From Rhodonellum sp041748555 (GTDB taxonomy: Bacteria; Bacteroidota; Bacteroidia; Cytophagales; Cyclobacteriaceae), in contig JBGTDA010000099.1 in the NCBI GenBank assembly GCA_041748555.1, positions 3,839-67,838 on the forward strand: a stretch of DNA of 64,000 bases, read 5' to 3'. The notes beneath the pieces were generated by a model. That model searched no databases. It saw only the letters and a list, made by a program, of their open reading frames with translations, and had not been told where the DNA came from. Shown here in pieces: positions 36,901 to 45,525 of this stretch. Numbering within the stretch: position 1 is the stretch's first letter; each line of letters begins with the position of its first letter. Position numbers and translations under genes: made by a program.

Positions 36901-38562
36901 CATCTCGATTTTGCCACTTACAAAACTGTCTTTTGCCAAAAAATTCAAGGGTTTCAGAAATGCGGCGTCTACTTCGGCGGTCAACCGGATTGAATCTTTT
37001 CCGGTTCGGAGATCCAGAATACCGTCCAATGACGCCTGAAGATTGGGGTCTTTGATAACAAGTTTTCCCTTGAACAAATCCTTGCCATATGTGGCATCGG
37101 TTGTGATGTTGACATAATCATACCGATTGATACCGGCTTTTTGGATATTTGCATTGACCTGGATCAGAATGGTTTCCAATGACAATCCTGTACCTTTTAC
37201 CAGTCCTGTCATAGAAACCTTTTGGAAGGTTTCCTTATTCTCCAGTAAGATGCCAAGGTCCAGGTTGTCCAGGTCCAATCTTCCGTTATAAGTCGGAAGA
37301 TTCCCTTCCAGCTTGTAATTCAGCCTTCCGATGATGGTGCCGATTTCCGTTCTGAAGTTGCCGTTGGCTGTAAAATGCTTCAAATAGCCTGAGAAGTCCG
37401 TATCAAATCTGATCTCACGGAATTTCTGAATTTCCTCCCTAGCTTCTGTACTGATGTAAGGAGCCAAATCATCACTGTTCAGGATAGAATTTTGTAAAGA
37501 AAGCTGAAAGAAAGTGCTGTCTAGCTTTGGCAAACCGTCAATGACAAACTTTCCAAAGAGTGCGCTTCTTTTGCCGAATCTGATCAGCAATTGGTCCGAC
37601 GCCAGATCATCCACCGTTCCTTTGATTTCTCCGCTCAAGAATATTTTATCTTCAAAATCAGGAATCCCGCTTGAGAATTTTTTAAGGTCCTTGATGTCCA
37701 TTGCTGATTCATCCAATCTCGCCAGAAGGGTTACTTCTCTGTTAAAATTGGAAAATGCAGCAGGAGAATCGTAGCTAAGTTTCAGATAATCCTTGATCTC
37801 CGTATTGTTGGATCGAAATAAGAGATTATCAAATTCCATATAAGTGGAGGCATAGGTGAAATCTGTCTTTAATTGTTGAAAGACTATTCCTGAATTTTCC
37901 TCTACACCGCGCAGATAGTTGATCTTGAATGATATTACTCCTTCATAAGTATAGAATTCGTCAGCATCGGCAACTAGATTTCTGAACCGCAATTCATTGT
38001 AATCAAATCCTTCCTCCACAGGTTTTCCCACATAATTGATGATGTCCAAAGAGGTTTTATCAAAACTGATATTATCAATATCAAATCTCACAGACTTTCT
38101 GTTGGGATCTCTTTCTTTGGGAATAAAAAGATTGTTTACTCTTAAAAAAAACTCAGAAATGTTTATGTTTTTTTCTCCCGGATGAGAAAGTAATCTCAAA
38201 TTGCCACCCTTTAATCTGATTAAATCCAGGGAAGGGTTGTTTTGATTGAGAAGTCCTGCGACGGAAAAATCTATAAAGACCTCATCAAGGTCCACCATCA
38301 TACTGTCTTTTTGATCATAGATCACGACATCTGAAAGACTGATAGCATCCCACCACCTGATCCTGACTTTCGAGATGGAGGTATGGAATCCGGTATTGTC
38401 AGTGATGTAGTCTGTCAGAAAGCCACTGACTTTAGTTTGTATGGATGGTATCTGGAGTAAAACAGCAATTAGTATAAGTCCGAATACCAAGGAAATAACC
38501 AGCCTGAAAAGCAGTCTGAAGGCTTTCCGCAAAATTTCCGTAACTTTCGACTTCTTTTCCAA
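33946..38562 (-). CDS. tamB: TamB-family translocation/assembly module or lipid-transfer protein
   Basis: A 1538-aa AsmA/TamB-like protein. One N-terminal membrane helix (FRLVISLVFGLILIAVLLQI) anchors it in the inner membrane. The rest is a long periplasmic beta-groove made of repetitive strands, thought in this family to carry phospholipids or assist outer-membrane protein assembly. The C-terminal DUF490 domain is recognised by GRISWFGDPYAGVINLKAIY, KVIMDLKGDLLSPDISFDF and a late VAYTFLDGRLRVARDGGF. It is divergent from tsaD with only 12 bp between start codons, an arrangement I recall as conserved in Bacteroidota. Confidence 0.93.
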   Translation of the reverse strand: MEKKSKVTEILRKAFRLLFRLVISLVFGLILIAVLLQIPSIQTKVSGFLTDYITDNTGFHTSISKVRIRWWDAISLSDVVIYDQKDSMMVDLDEVFIDFSVAGLLNQNNPSLDLIRLKGGNLRLLSHPGEKNINISEFFLRVNNLFIPKERDPNRKSVRFDIDNISFDKTSLDIINYVGKPVEEGFDYNELRFRNLVADADEFYTYEGVISFKINYLRGVEENSGIVFQQLKTDFTYASTYMEFDNLLFRSNNTEIKDYLKLSYDSPAAFSNFNREVTLLARLDESAMDIKDLKKFSSGIPDFEDKIFLSGEIKGTVDDLASDQLLIRFGKRSALFGKFVIDGLPKLDSTFFQLSLQNSILNSDDLAPYISTEAREEIQKFREIRFDTDFSGYLKHFTANGNFRTEIGTIIGRLNYKLEGNLPTYNGRLDLDNLDLGILLENKETFQKVSMTGLVKGTGLSLETILIQVNANIQKAGINRYDYVNITTDATYGKDLFKGKLVIKDPNLQASLDGILDLRTGKDSIRLTAEVDAAFLKPLNFLAKDSFVSGKIEMDTKGITLDNIEGIARFNDVMLSYEGRTLNIDNFFFQSLFTDNSRLVSLNSDILVASVSGDFRVQTLIKDVQQLSEEYVAILTNSSIPGDFAITDFNEPYNIDINLNFIDINPIINLLEPNVSISKNTIVEGAFYQNPENTVFNFFSSVDSIFYNGNFIFDTNLDFNTSKMKRSDEVLASFYVFSKKQILASRLTFNNMAAEAIWDQSKIDFTYSQDQLSSDSYVHVNSEIRIFPDHTSILIEPSELKLLEKIWRFDPENEIKITEKRIDFDNLKLYNEGQFIALNGNISPNPEDILSVEINDVNLDLLNTLSIKEFEGKANGIFAFNDFYENLGVNGSINIEDLFINNFLIGNIEAATFLENDRINLELNNFRDGKKVITLEGFLENSNDELALKAQLNEANLSILEPFLSNYLSQMGGTVNGSFDISGSLENPVVEGTGKVNGGTLKINYLNTLYTVNGNLLFSPNEISFRELLLKDINGNQSKMRGGIAHDGFQDFILDITSSLDNFQVLNTGSRDNDLFYGTAYVTGSLNIFGAANNLDLTARATTQPNTRIFIPIGSGSVQAQEDFISIINVRDTTRSIAFEENVEKLAINNVRMNFTLDVTPDAYTEIQVDPRTGENIQGRGKGVLALNIDTQGNFSMVGNYEITEAKYNFSLYNIIKREFVVQPGGRISWFGDPYAGVINLKAIYQENVSLQTLQTTNNPELEDPQMRRRWPVKVIMDLKGDLLSPDISFDFDFSEFPEGNIQTYISAFKNRIANDEQEKNRQVFSVIMMRSFSPEGQFSGVSSLATSNLSQLLSSQLNSFISQVDQNLEVDIDLASLDQNTLETFQLRVAYTFLDGRLRVARDGGFTDLQGNADLNSIAGDWQAEYLLTEDGRYRLRIYNRNNFNTFTSLSLSRNVATYGVSVSQNLSFNSFKELLAKLTNKSKERLRINDTDDFLRYNFEDQQNWKPFPLEDMERKVNPLDHQMDPLQKNHRKEDE

Positions 38563-38574
38563 AAGATATTTATA

Positions 38575-39579
38575 ATGAAGGTTATTATTCTTGCCATTGA
38601 GTCTTCCTGTGATGAAACATCAGCCTCTGTTATATCTAATGGCAAAATACTTAATAATATTGTGGCGACGCAATCCGTACACGAAAAATACGGTGGAGTA
38701 GTTCCCGAGTTGGCTTCACGTGCACACTTGCAGCACCTGATTCCGGTTGTTCAGGAAGCCCTCTCCGATTCGGGTACAGAGAAGCATGATTTATCTGCTA
38801 TTGCATTTACAAGGGGTCCCGGATTGATGGGATCATTGATGGTAGGAGTGTCTTTTGCCAAATCATTTGCCTATTCTTTGGAGATTCCTCTGATAGATGT
38901 GAACCATATGCAGGCACATATCCTGGCACATTTTATTGAAGATCCAAAACCTGTTTTCCCTTTTATCTGCCTCACAGTAAGTGGGGGCCATACCCAATTG
39001 GTTTTGGTGAAAGATCACCTGGACATGGCGGTGATCGGTGAGACTACAGATGATGCAGTAGGAGAGGCATTTGACAAGACCGCAAAACTCATGGGATTGC
39101 CTTATCCGGGCGGCCCGTTGTTGGATAAATATGCACAGCAGGGAAATCCGTTGGCATATTCTTTCCCGATTTCCGATATGCCCGGTTTGAATTTTTCCTT
39201 CAGCGGTATCAAAACAGCTGTACTATATTTTTTAAGGGATCGTTTGAAAGAAAATCCCGGATTTGTGAAACAAAATATTAAAGATATTTGTGCTTCTGTA
39301 CAACATACCTTGATCCAGACACTTTTGCAAAAGCTAAAAAAAGCCGCAAAAGAATATAAGATCAAAGAGATTGCGATAGCGGGAGGTGTGTCGGCAAATT
39401 CAGGATTGAGAGCTGCCCTTAATGAACAGGGAAATAAAATTGGTTGGAATATTCACATTCCCAAATTTGAATATTGCACCGATAATGCAGCAATGATTGC
39501 TATGGCAGCACATTATAAATATCAGAAAAAAGAATTTTGTGGAATGGATGTCACGCCCCAAGCAAGAATGAAAATATAA
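38575..39579 (+). CDS. tsaD: tRNA N6-adenosine threonylcarbamoyltransferase
   Basis: It transfers threonylcarbamoyl to A37 of ANN-decoding tRNAs (t6A). The 334-aa protein starts IILAIESSCDETSASV and has the iron-binding HMQAHILAH motif. The ATPase-fold blocks FTRGPGLMGSLMVG, TVSGGHTQLV, GEAFDKTAKLMG and AIAGGVSANSGLR follow, with the second metal-ligand block CTDNAAMIA near the C-terminus. All family markers are intact. smpB begins 2 bp after the stop. Confidence 0.97.
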   Translation: MKVIILAIESSCDETSASVISNGKILNNIVATQSVHEKYGGVVPELASRAHLQHLIPVVQEALSDSGTEKHDLSAIAFTRGPGLMGSLMVGVSFAKSFAYSLEIPLIDVNHMQAHILAHFIEDPKPVFPFICLTVSGGHTQLVLVKDHLDMAVIGETTDDAVGEAFDKTAKLMGLPYPGGPLLDKYAQQGNPLAYSFPISDMPGLNFSFSGIKTAVLYFLRDRLKENPGFVKQNIKDICASVQHTLIQTLLQKLKKAAKEYKIKEIAIAGGVSANSGLRAALNEQGNKIGWNIHIPKFEYCTDNAAMIAMAAHYKYQKKEFCGMDVTPQARMKI

Positions 39580-39581
39580 CT

Positions 39582-40046
39582 ATGGCAGAGAAGAACAGGT
39601 TTGAGAAACAAATCAATATCAAAAACAGAAAGGCAAGATTTGAATATGAGTTTGTGGATGTCTTCATTGCCGGAATGGTCCTCAAAGGCACGGAGATCAA
39701 GTCGATCCGGGAAGCAAAAGTTTCCCTTACGGAAGCATTTTGTTTTTTCCGTGACGGAGAACTTTTTATCCAGCAACTTCATATAGCACCTTATTCCATG
39801 GCCTCAAGCTATAACCACGAATCCGTGCGCGTAAGAAAGCTTTTGCTAAGTAAAAAAGAACTTGATAAATTAGAAACGAAATTTGCTGAGAAGGGACTTT
39901 CTATAATTCCTGTTCGTATATTTATCAACGACCGGGGACTTGCCAAAATGGAGATTGCCCTTGCACGGGGTAAAAAACTCCACGACAAAAGGCAGGATAT
40001 CAAGGAAAAAGATGCAAAAAGAGAGCTTGGCAGAATGAAGTTTTGA
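39582..40046 (+). CDS. smpB: SsrA-binding protein
   Basis: It binds tmRNA and delivers it to stalled ribosomes for trans-translation. I start it at the ATG at 39582, 2 bp after tsaD, giving the usual 154 aa; codons upstream overlap tsaD. Signatures are INIKNRKARFEYEFVD, GMVLKGTEIKSIREAKVSL and the oligonucleotide-fold segments RVRKLLLSKKEL and VRIFINDRGLAKMEIALARGKK. The basic C-terminal tail (KKLHDKRQDIKEKDAKREL) is the part that follows the mRNA path. Close spacing implies co-transcription with tsaD. Confidence 0.97.
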   Translation: MAEKNRFEKQINIKNRKARFEYEFVDVFIAGMVLKGTEIKSIREAKVSLTEAFCFFRDGELFIQQLHIAPYSMASSYNHESVRVRKLLLSKKELDKLETKFAEKGLSIIPVRIFINDRGLAKMEIALARGKKLHDKRQDIKEKDAKRELGRMKF

Positions 40047-40096
40047 AACAAAATTTGGAGCCTGATGGTTTTTTAGGTTGATAAATCTTAGTTAGC

Positions 40097-40603
40097 ATGG
40101 AAAAACGTGTTTTGGTATTGAATTTTGACCATAGCCCTATAGCTGTTGTGACGGTACAAAAGGCGTTCGTTTTGACTTTTTTGGATAAAGCCAATTGCCT
40201 AACGCATTATGAAAGTCTGATGTTAAGGACCGTAGACAATTTTTTTAAATACCCTGCAGTGATCCGGCTAAACGAATATAAAAACATTCCTTTCAGGGGG
40301 GTGTTGCTGAACAGAAACAATCTTTTTAAACGGGACAATGGTGAATGCCAATATTGTGGCTCCAAAAAACACCTTACCATCGATCACGTGCTTGCAAGAT
40401 CAAAAGGAGGCAAAACCACCTGGAGCAATTTAATTACCGCTTGCCATCGCTGCAATGTTCAAAAAGGAGACAAGACCCCCGATCAGGCAGGACTCATGTT
40501 GAAAAACCCACCGTTCAAACCTTCCTTAGCTTATTTTCTAACAGAATATGCAGAAAGAAATGCTGAAGAATGGATTCCATATTTAGAATTAAGGACCGTG
40601 TAA
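40097..40603 (+). CDS. HNH endonuclease
   Basis: A 168-aa protein of the RRXRR/HNH type widely found as a housekeeping-like gene in Bacteroidota and cyanobacteria. The zinc-binding HNH motif is clear: CQYCGSKKHLTIDHVLARSKGG, split here as CQYCG, then TIDHVLARSKGG, TTWSNLITACHRCN and VQKGDKT. The N-terminal VLVLNFDHSPI block is typical of this subfamily. No restriction or modification partner is adjacent, so a restriction role is not implied. Confidence 0.9.
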   Translation: MEKRVLVLNFDHSPIAVVTVQKAFVLTFLDKANCLTHYESLMLRTVDNFFKYPAVIRLNEYKNIPFRGVLLNRNNLFKRDNGECQYCGSKKHLTIDHVLARSKGGKTTWSNLITACHRCNVQKGDKTPDQAGLMLKNPPFKPSLAYFLTEYAERNAEEWIPYLELRTV

Positions 40604-40686
40604 AGAGTTAGTTTTGAGTGCATTGATTTATATTCCAAGGATAATGTGGAATAATTATTGACGTTGTTTCTAAAAATTGGACCCCA

Positions 40687-43221
40687 TTGAAAAAACAAAA
40701 ACAAGGATTAGGCAGTAAGGTTGTCATAGGATTTTTACTGGCAATTTTTTTAGTGATCAGTGTCAGTATGGTGACCTATTTCAGTATTCGTAATCTGTTG
40801 GATACTGTTGAAAACCTCTCAAAACCCAATGAAAGACTCCGGCAACTCAACGGACTGATAGCTGATGTTTACCTGTTGGATGCCTCAAGAGGGGACAGAA
40901 CATCAGGGAAGGATTCATTGCTTCAAAATGCTTTGGACAGGATCCAATATCGCATTGGCTGGTTATCCAAAACCTCTGACGACACGACTGAGATACAAAG
41001 CTTCAAAAAAATCGATAACAATGTAAGGGAGCTTCTTATTGGCTATGCGGGATTGGAAGAAATCAAATTGAATCTGACCGATAAAAATTTCAGTGAAAAA
41101 GCACTCAGAAGCATTGAGACGAGGATTCAGCGACGACAACAATTAGAAGATTTGGATTTTTTGAAGGGAATTCAAAACCGCAGTTTTTTTTCAGAAGTCA
41201 TTCCCGGAATAGAAAAACAACAAGAAGGAAATAGACCTCCCCAACGGAGGGATGAAGGGGATATGATAAATTTTGAAGCTGCTGATAAGGAGAATCTGAT
41301 GGACATCGCCAGAAATCTCGAGGATTATAATGTAAGCGATACCACAGCTGCCAAACAGGAAGCAAACACAGACTCCCTGCTGTTGGCCATGAGGAAGTTG
41401 GTAAGAGAAATATATCAGGATGAGCAGCAGCTCAGAAGTAGTTTTGTTGAATTGGAGGAACGGCTGTCAAATAAAAACAAGGAAATCTTTTCTGAAATCC
41501 AAAGTCTCGTAAGCGGGATGCAGCGGAATCTTTTGTTGGAATATCGGGAACAAAACCAGTCAGCATATCAACTCACGTATAGAGTATCCAAAATTTTGGC
41601 TTTTTTAGTGTTCTTGGGCGTAATTGGTTTTCTGGGCTTTGTTTACAGTATACTTAAGGAAGTTCGACAGGCAAACACCTACAGGGACAGACTTGAAGAA
41701 GCCAAGCGCCATTCCGATAATCTTGCCAAAGCCAAGCAGGATTTCCTTGCCAACATGAGTCATGAAATCCGGAATCCGCTTCATGCCATTCAGGGATATC
41801 AGCATGCACTTAGCAAATCAGGCCTTCATCCTGATCAAAAAGAATTTGTGGAAATGATCGGATTTGCCTCCGAAACACTCATGTCGATTGTAAATGATAT
41901 TTTGGATTTTTCTAAACTGGAAGCCGGAAAACTCCATATCGAAATGCTGCCTTTTGATCCTGTTAGATTGTTTCTGGCAATAAAAAGTTTTTATGCTTTT
42001 AAGGCAGAGGAAAAAGGATTGGGATTTAAGTGGGAAATTGATCTTCCCGAAGACAAATGGATGGTAGGAGATCAGCTGAGGATCAATCAGATCATAAATA
42101 ACTTGTTGAGTAATGCTCTCAAATTCACTCATCAGGGTGAAGTCAATGTGTTTGTAAAATTCAATGATTCCGGTCAGCTGGAAATGAAAGTTGAAGATAC
42201 CGGAGTGGGAATGACTCGGGAGATGAAGCGGAATCTTTTTCAGGAATTCAACCAAGGTGATACGTCTGTCACCCGAAAATTTGGCGGAACCGGTCTTGGA
42301 CTGGCGATTGTCAAAAGACTGGTGGATAAACAAGGGGGAAATATCAGGATTCAAAGTGAATATGAAAAGGGAACAGAGATTACAGTTCAAATTCCCATTA
42401 AGCTAACTGAACCTGCTTTGACTTTTGATACTCGGGATGTAGATTATACTTACAGTTTGAGGGGGCTTCATATACTGGTTGTCGATGACGATCTGATTGG
42501 AATCAAGTTTATCCGCCTGTTACTGGAATCTCATGGTGCCAAAGTTTCAACCTACATCGGTGGGTTGGATTTTAAGGTGAATTTTAAACCTGAAATGTTT
42601 GATTTCGCCATTTTGGATATTCAAATGCCTGAGGTCAGTGGTTTCAAAGTTTTGGAGATGCTCTTAAAATACCCTGCACTTCATAACCTTTCGGTTGTAG
42701 CGATGACTGCCAATGTCTTTGTGGAGGAGAAAAACAAACTGATCGAAAGTGGATTTAAGGATCTTATCCTAAAACCTTTTAAAGAGGATCAGATCCTTCA
42801 TATAATCGGTAATAAACTGGAGCTTTCGAGAATATATCCGGTAAACTTAGATGTTTCGGAACCTGAAATCAACACTTTATATGATCTGAAAGACCTTAGA
42901 AAATTCTGCATGGGTGATGAAGAAATGTTGCACGATGTCATTTCGGATTTGGTGGACATTACTACAAAAAATCTCCGAGATCTCGAAAAAGCCAAGGACG
43001 AGAAAGATCTGCAGAGTATCAGTGGAATCTGTCATCAGCTCGCCAGCAGACTTGGTCAGATTAAGGTTACTGCAGCCCAAAAAGCTAAATCGATAGAAGT
43101 TTCGGTCAGGAAAAACCATACCTCAGGCATCGAAAATGATGTTGTGGAATTTATGAAAGAATGTTCGGCCGTTTTGGAAAAAATTGCAAGTGACTTTCAA
43201 TTGCAAGTGCCTTCACATTAG
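40687..43221 (+). CDS. Hybrid sensor histidine kinase with receiver and Hpt domains
   Basis: An 844-aa membrane kinase that starts at a TTG (40687); no ATG lies upstream of the first membrane helix and a stop precedes it in frame. Two membrane helices (about 12-34 and 300-320) flank a periplasmic helical sensor region. Then come HisKA (LANMSHEIRNPLHAI, phosphorylated His359), HATPase (NNLLSNALKF, DTGVGM, GTGLGLAI), a receiver domain with Asp644 (FAILDIQMPE), and a C-terminal Hpt domain with candidate His783 (ISGICHQLA). This is a complete phosphorelay chain up to Hpt. Its 3' end overlaps the convergent NtrC-type regulator gene by 4 bp, suggesting that regulator as a partner. Confidence 0.93.
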   Translation: MKKQKQGLGSKVVIGFLLAIFLVISVSMVTYFSIRNLLDTVENLSKPNERLRQLNGLIADVYLLDASRGDRTSGKDSLLQNALDRIQYRIGWLSKTSDDTTEIQSFKKIDNNVRELLIGYAGLEEIKLNLTDKNFSEKALRSIETRIQRRQQLEDLDFLKGIQNRSFFSEVIPGIEKQQEGNRPPQRRDEGDMINFEAADKENLMDIARNLEDYNVSDTTAAKQEANTDSLLLAMRKLVREIYQDEQQLRSSFVELEERLSNKNKEIFSEIQSLVSGMQRNLLLEYREQNQSAYQLTYRVSKILAFLVFLGVIGFLGFVYSILKEVRQANTYRDRLEEAKRHSDNLAKAKQDFLANMSHEIRNPLHAIQGYQHALSKSGLHPDQKEFVEMIGFASETLMSIVNDILDFSKLEAGKLHIEMLPFDPVRLFLAIKSFYAFKAEEKGLGFKWEIDLPEDKWMVGDQLRINQIINNLLSNALKFTHQGEVNVFVKFNDSGQLEMKVEDTGVGMTREMKRNLFQEFNQGDTSVTRKFGGTGLGLAIVKRLVDKQGGNIRIQSEYEKGTEITVQIPIKLTEPALTFDTRDVDYTYSLRGLHILVVDDDLIGIKFIRLLLESHGAKVSTYIGGLDFKVNFKPEMFDFAILDIQMPEVSGFKVLEMLLKYPALHNLSVVAMTANVFVEEKNKLIESGFKDLILKPFKEDQILHIIGNKLELSRIYPVNLDVSEPEINTLYDLKDLRKFCMGDEEMLHDVISDLVDITTKNLRDLEKAKDEKDLQSISGICHQLASRLGQIKVTAAQKAKSIEVSVRKNHTSGIENDVVEFMKECSAVLEKIASDFQLQVPSH

Positions 43222-44570
43222 TCAATCCCATACTTATCCATTTTGTTATAAAGTGTTTTCCGATCCATCCCCAGTTTTTTGGCTGCTTGTGATTTGTTGT
43301 ATTTTACATCTTGGAGGGTTTTGACAATCATCTCCCTTTCTTGTTGGATCTGAATCGTTTTAAAATCAGTATCCTCTAACGAAAAAATTTCTGTTTCTAT
43401 AATGGTTTCCTCAAAAAGCTCATTCGGAAGCTGATCCAAAGTAATTTCCGAACCCTGACATAACAATACAGCTCTTCTCACAATATTTTTGAGTTCGCGA
43501 AGATTTCCCGGCCAGTTATACCTTCCAAAAACTTCAATTACTTCAAGGCTGAATCCCCCGATCGTTTTATTCAGCCTTTGGTTGCTATTGGACAAAAACT
43601 GGTCAGCAAACATCATTAGATCATCCTTTCGCTCCCGTAGTGGCAATGCTTTAATGGAAAATTCATTTAATCTATGATAAAGATCCTCTCTGAAAGTGCC
43701 TTCCTTGGCCTGACCGATAAGATCCTCGTTTGTAGCTACAATCACCCTGACATCAAGGGGTATTTCCTGATTACTACCCACTTTTCGGATTTTTCTCTCC
43801 TGCAAAGCCCTTAAAAGTTTGATCTGTATTTCGTAACTTAGGTTACCCACCTCATCCAAAAAAACAGTCCCACCTTTTGCATATTCAAAATGTCCTGTTT
43901 TTGTTTCCAATGCTCCGGTAAAAGCACCTTTTACATGACCAAAAAGTTCACTGCCCGCGAGTTCTTTCGATAAAGACCCACAATCTATAGCTATAAAAGG
44001 GCCGTTTTTCCTTAAAGATTTTTGGTGGATTCGCTTTGATATATATTCTTTTCCGGTTCCCGTTTCCCCGAGGACGATAACATTCAATTCGGTGGGGGCT
44101 ACCAGAGAAACATGTTCTTCTATGGTTTTGGATATGCTGCTTTTTCCGATAATGTAATCTGACTCGACAGGCCTGTCCATTTTGGAAGTACTACTCTCTG
44201 TAAATCCTGCTGCTTCTTTGAGGGCTTCAGTTACTGTCATTAACAACTCATCGGGATTGATAGGCTTTGTTATGTATTCAAATGCCCCCATTTTCATTGC
44301 TTGAACAGCAATCCTGATATCCGAATAATTGGTAATCAGCAGAACCGGAATTTGCTTGGAAACATAAAGTGAGGTTTGGAGTACCTCCAATCCTGTACCG
44401 TCCGGCAATCTGTAATCCGTGATGATAAGGTCAGGAGTTTTGGTTTTGAGGTATACTTTTACGTCTTCGACTTTGCTGAAGCTATCTACAGAGAATCTGT
44501 TTTTTTCCAGAAAATTTTTGATAATTCTAGAATAAGTGAGATCATCTTCAACTAATAGAATACTTGCCAT
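43218..44570 (-). CDS. Sigma-54-dependent NtrC-family response regulator
   Basis: A 450-aa transcription activator. The receiver domain (LLVEDDLTYSRIIK, DLIITDYRLPDGTG with the phospho-acceptor Asp) is followed by the AAA+ domain. That domain has Walker A GETGTGKEYI, the sigma-54 contact loop GAFTGA, and GGTVFLDEVGNLS. A Fis-type helix-turn-helix (YNKSQAAKKLGMDRKTLYNKM) closes it. It should activate RpoN promoters when phosphorylated. Its stop codon overlaps that of the convergent hybrid kinase (shared TTAG), an organisation that keeps the pair together. Confidence 0.94.
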   Translation of the reverse strand: MASILLVEDDLTYSRIIKNFLEKNRFSVDSFSKVEDVKVYLKTKTPDLIITDYRLPDGTGLEVLQTSLYVSKQIPVLLITNYSDIRIAVQAMKMGAFEYITKPINPDELLMTVTEALKEAAGFTESSTSKMDRPVESDYIIGKSSISKTIEEHVSLVAPTELNVIVLGETGTGKEYISKRIHQKSLRKNGPFIAIDCGSLSKELAGSELFGHVKGAFTGALETKTGHFEYAKGGTVFLDEVGNLSYEIQIKLLRALQERKIRKVGSNQEIPLDVRVIVATNEDLIGQAKEGTFREDLYHRLNEFSIKALPLRERKDDLMMFADQFLSNSNQRLNKTIGGFSLEVIEVFGRYNWPGNLRELKNIVRRAVLLCQGSEITLDQLPNELFEETIIETEIFSLEDTDFKTIQIQQEREMIVKTLQDVKYNKSQAAKKLGMDRKTLYNKMDKYGID

Positions 44571-44598
44571 AGATTTTTTTCCAAAATTAACAAAAAAT

Positions 44599-44625
44599 AA
44601 AGCATCGGAAAAATTCCGATGCTTT
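44599..44625 (-). terminator. Rho-independent terminator for the 45022-44657 gene
   Basis: A perfect 12-bp stem, AAAGCATCGGAA (44599-44610) and TTCCGATGCTTT (44614-44625), with a 3-nt loop. On the minus strand a T-rich tract follows (44598 downward). It separates the secreted-protein unit from the response-regulator gene. Confidence 0.85.
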
Positions 44626-44656
44626 AAAAGTTAAAATATGGATAGTTTACAATTTT

Positions 44657-45022
44657 TTATTTATTGTCGTCCTTGTAATCTTTATCGTCTTTATCGATTT
44701 CTTTACCTTCAGCGTCATATTTTTTGACTACTTCCTCACCGGCGTTGTCAAAAGAAACCTTGAAGTATGGAGTTCCATCTTCTTTCATTACCTGCCATGC
44801 TTCAGAAATATCCAAGTCGGCCACTTCAGTGTTTGACTGGATGGTCTCTTTAACCGGCTCTGGAAGTTGCATTGGATCTATTTGCACTTTATCTTCTTGC
44901 TGTCCCATTTGAGTTTCCTGTCTTTGGGTTTCTTGTACTTGCGCATTTGCATCTGAAGATAACAATGGTGTTGCAGACATTCCCATTACTAATAGTGCGG
45001 GAATAAGAAATTTAGTTTTCAT
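44657..45022 (-). CDS. Secreted acidic protein, PepSY/BLIP-like fold suspected
   Basis: A 121-aa exported protein. The signal peptide is residues 1-28 (cleavage likely after NAQ at SSDANAQ). A Gln/Glu-rich linker follows. The core, with ISEAWQVMKEDGTPYFKVSF and EEVVKKYDAEGKEID, resembles a single PepSY-like repeat of the kind that binds or inhibits proteases; this is a weak inference. The C-terminus is a Lys/Asp-rich tail (KDDKDYKDDNK). It lies 34 bp downstream of a 50-aa membrane protein gene. Confidence 0.7.
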   Translation of the reverse strand: MKTKFLIPALLVMGMSATPLLSSDANAQVQETQRQETQMGQQEDKVQIDPMQLPEPVKETIQSNTEVADLDISEAWQVMKEDGTPYFKVSFDNAGEEVVKKYDAEGKEIDKDDKDYKDDNK

Positions 45023-45056
45023 AATCTTTTAATTTAATTTTGGTTTAATCTTCTTT

Positions 45057-45209
45057 TTATTTTCGATGATTTAAACTCATGTAATATTGAGTTTTAATAA
45101 TTTCGGAGTGTGCATATGATTTTAACTGAAAATCAACCCAGGTGATCATGCCAAGCATCACAAACCCAATTCCTAAAATCAATATTATAATCGCTTTTCT
45201 CATCTGCAT
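45057..45209 (-). CDS. Small single-pass membrane protein (50 aa)
   Basis: A short reading frame from the ATG at 45209 (a second ATG two codons later) to TAA at 45057. The protein starts MQMRKA, followed by a clean hydrophobic helix (IIILILGIGFVMLGMIT, residues 7-23), then a polar tail (WVDFQLKSYAHSEI). The positive N-terminus and polar C-terminus suit a single-pass inner-membrane protein. I do not recognise the family. It lies 34 bp upstream of the secreted acidic protein gene in the same direction, so they probably share a transcript. Confidence 0.6.
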   Translation of the reverse strand: MQMRKAIIILILGIGFVMLGMITWVDFQLKSYAHSEIIKTQYYMSLNHRK

Positions 45210-45525
45210 ACCCCTTCTGCATAGTTCATGCCAAATTAGATAATAACAAGTCTAACTATAGCATAAGATATTATTTTTTAATAAAAATTGGATAATGTGT
45301 AGAAATTTATCTCACTTTGAGAAGCATTTCGGCAAAATTTAAACCAAAATAATGTTTTAAGGTTAACAAAGGCTATCCGAATATTAGACTTTCCGACGCC
45401 TGTCTATTTCCCCTCTTTCTATTAATTGACGAATACGAACTTTTTTTAACATTTTATTCTTTTAGAAAGAATTAACTTTGAACATTCAAATCCATTGAAT
45501 ACTCAAATTCAACCTGCTTTCCCTA
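45210..45525. other. Intergenic region, divergent promoters
   Basis: A 316-bp AT-rich gap between the small membrane-protein gene and the PurF-like gene. TAACTTTG at 45473-45480 fits the Bacteroidota -7 consensus TAnnTTTG and lies 46 bp upstream of the PurF-like start; no clear -33 TTG precedes it at the expected distance. Nothing else is evident. Confidence 0.45.

Noticed and set aside
40097..40603. HNH endonuclease as part of a restriction or defence system
   Set aside because: No methyltransferase, helicase or other defence gene is adjacent; the gene type is a common single housekeeping-like gene in this phylum.
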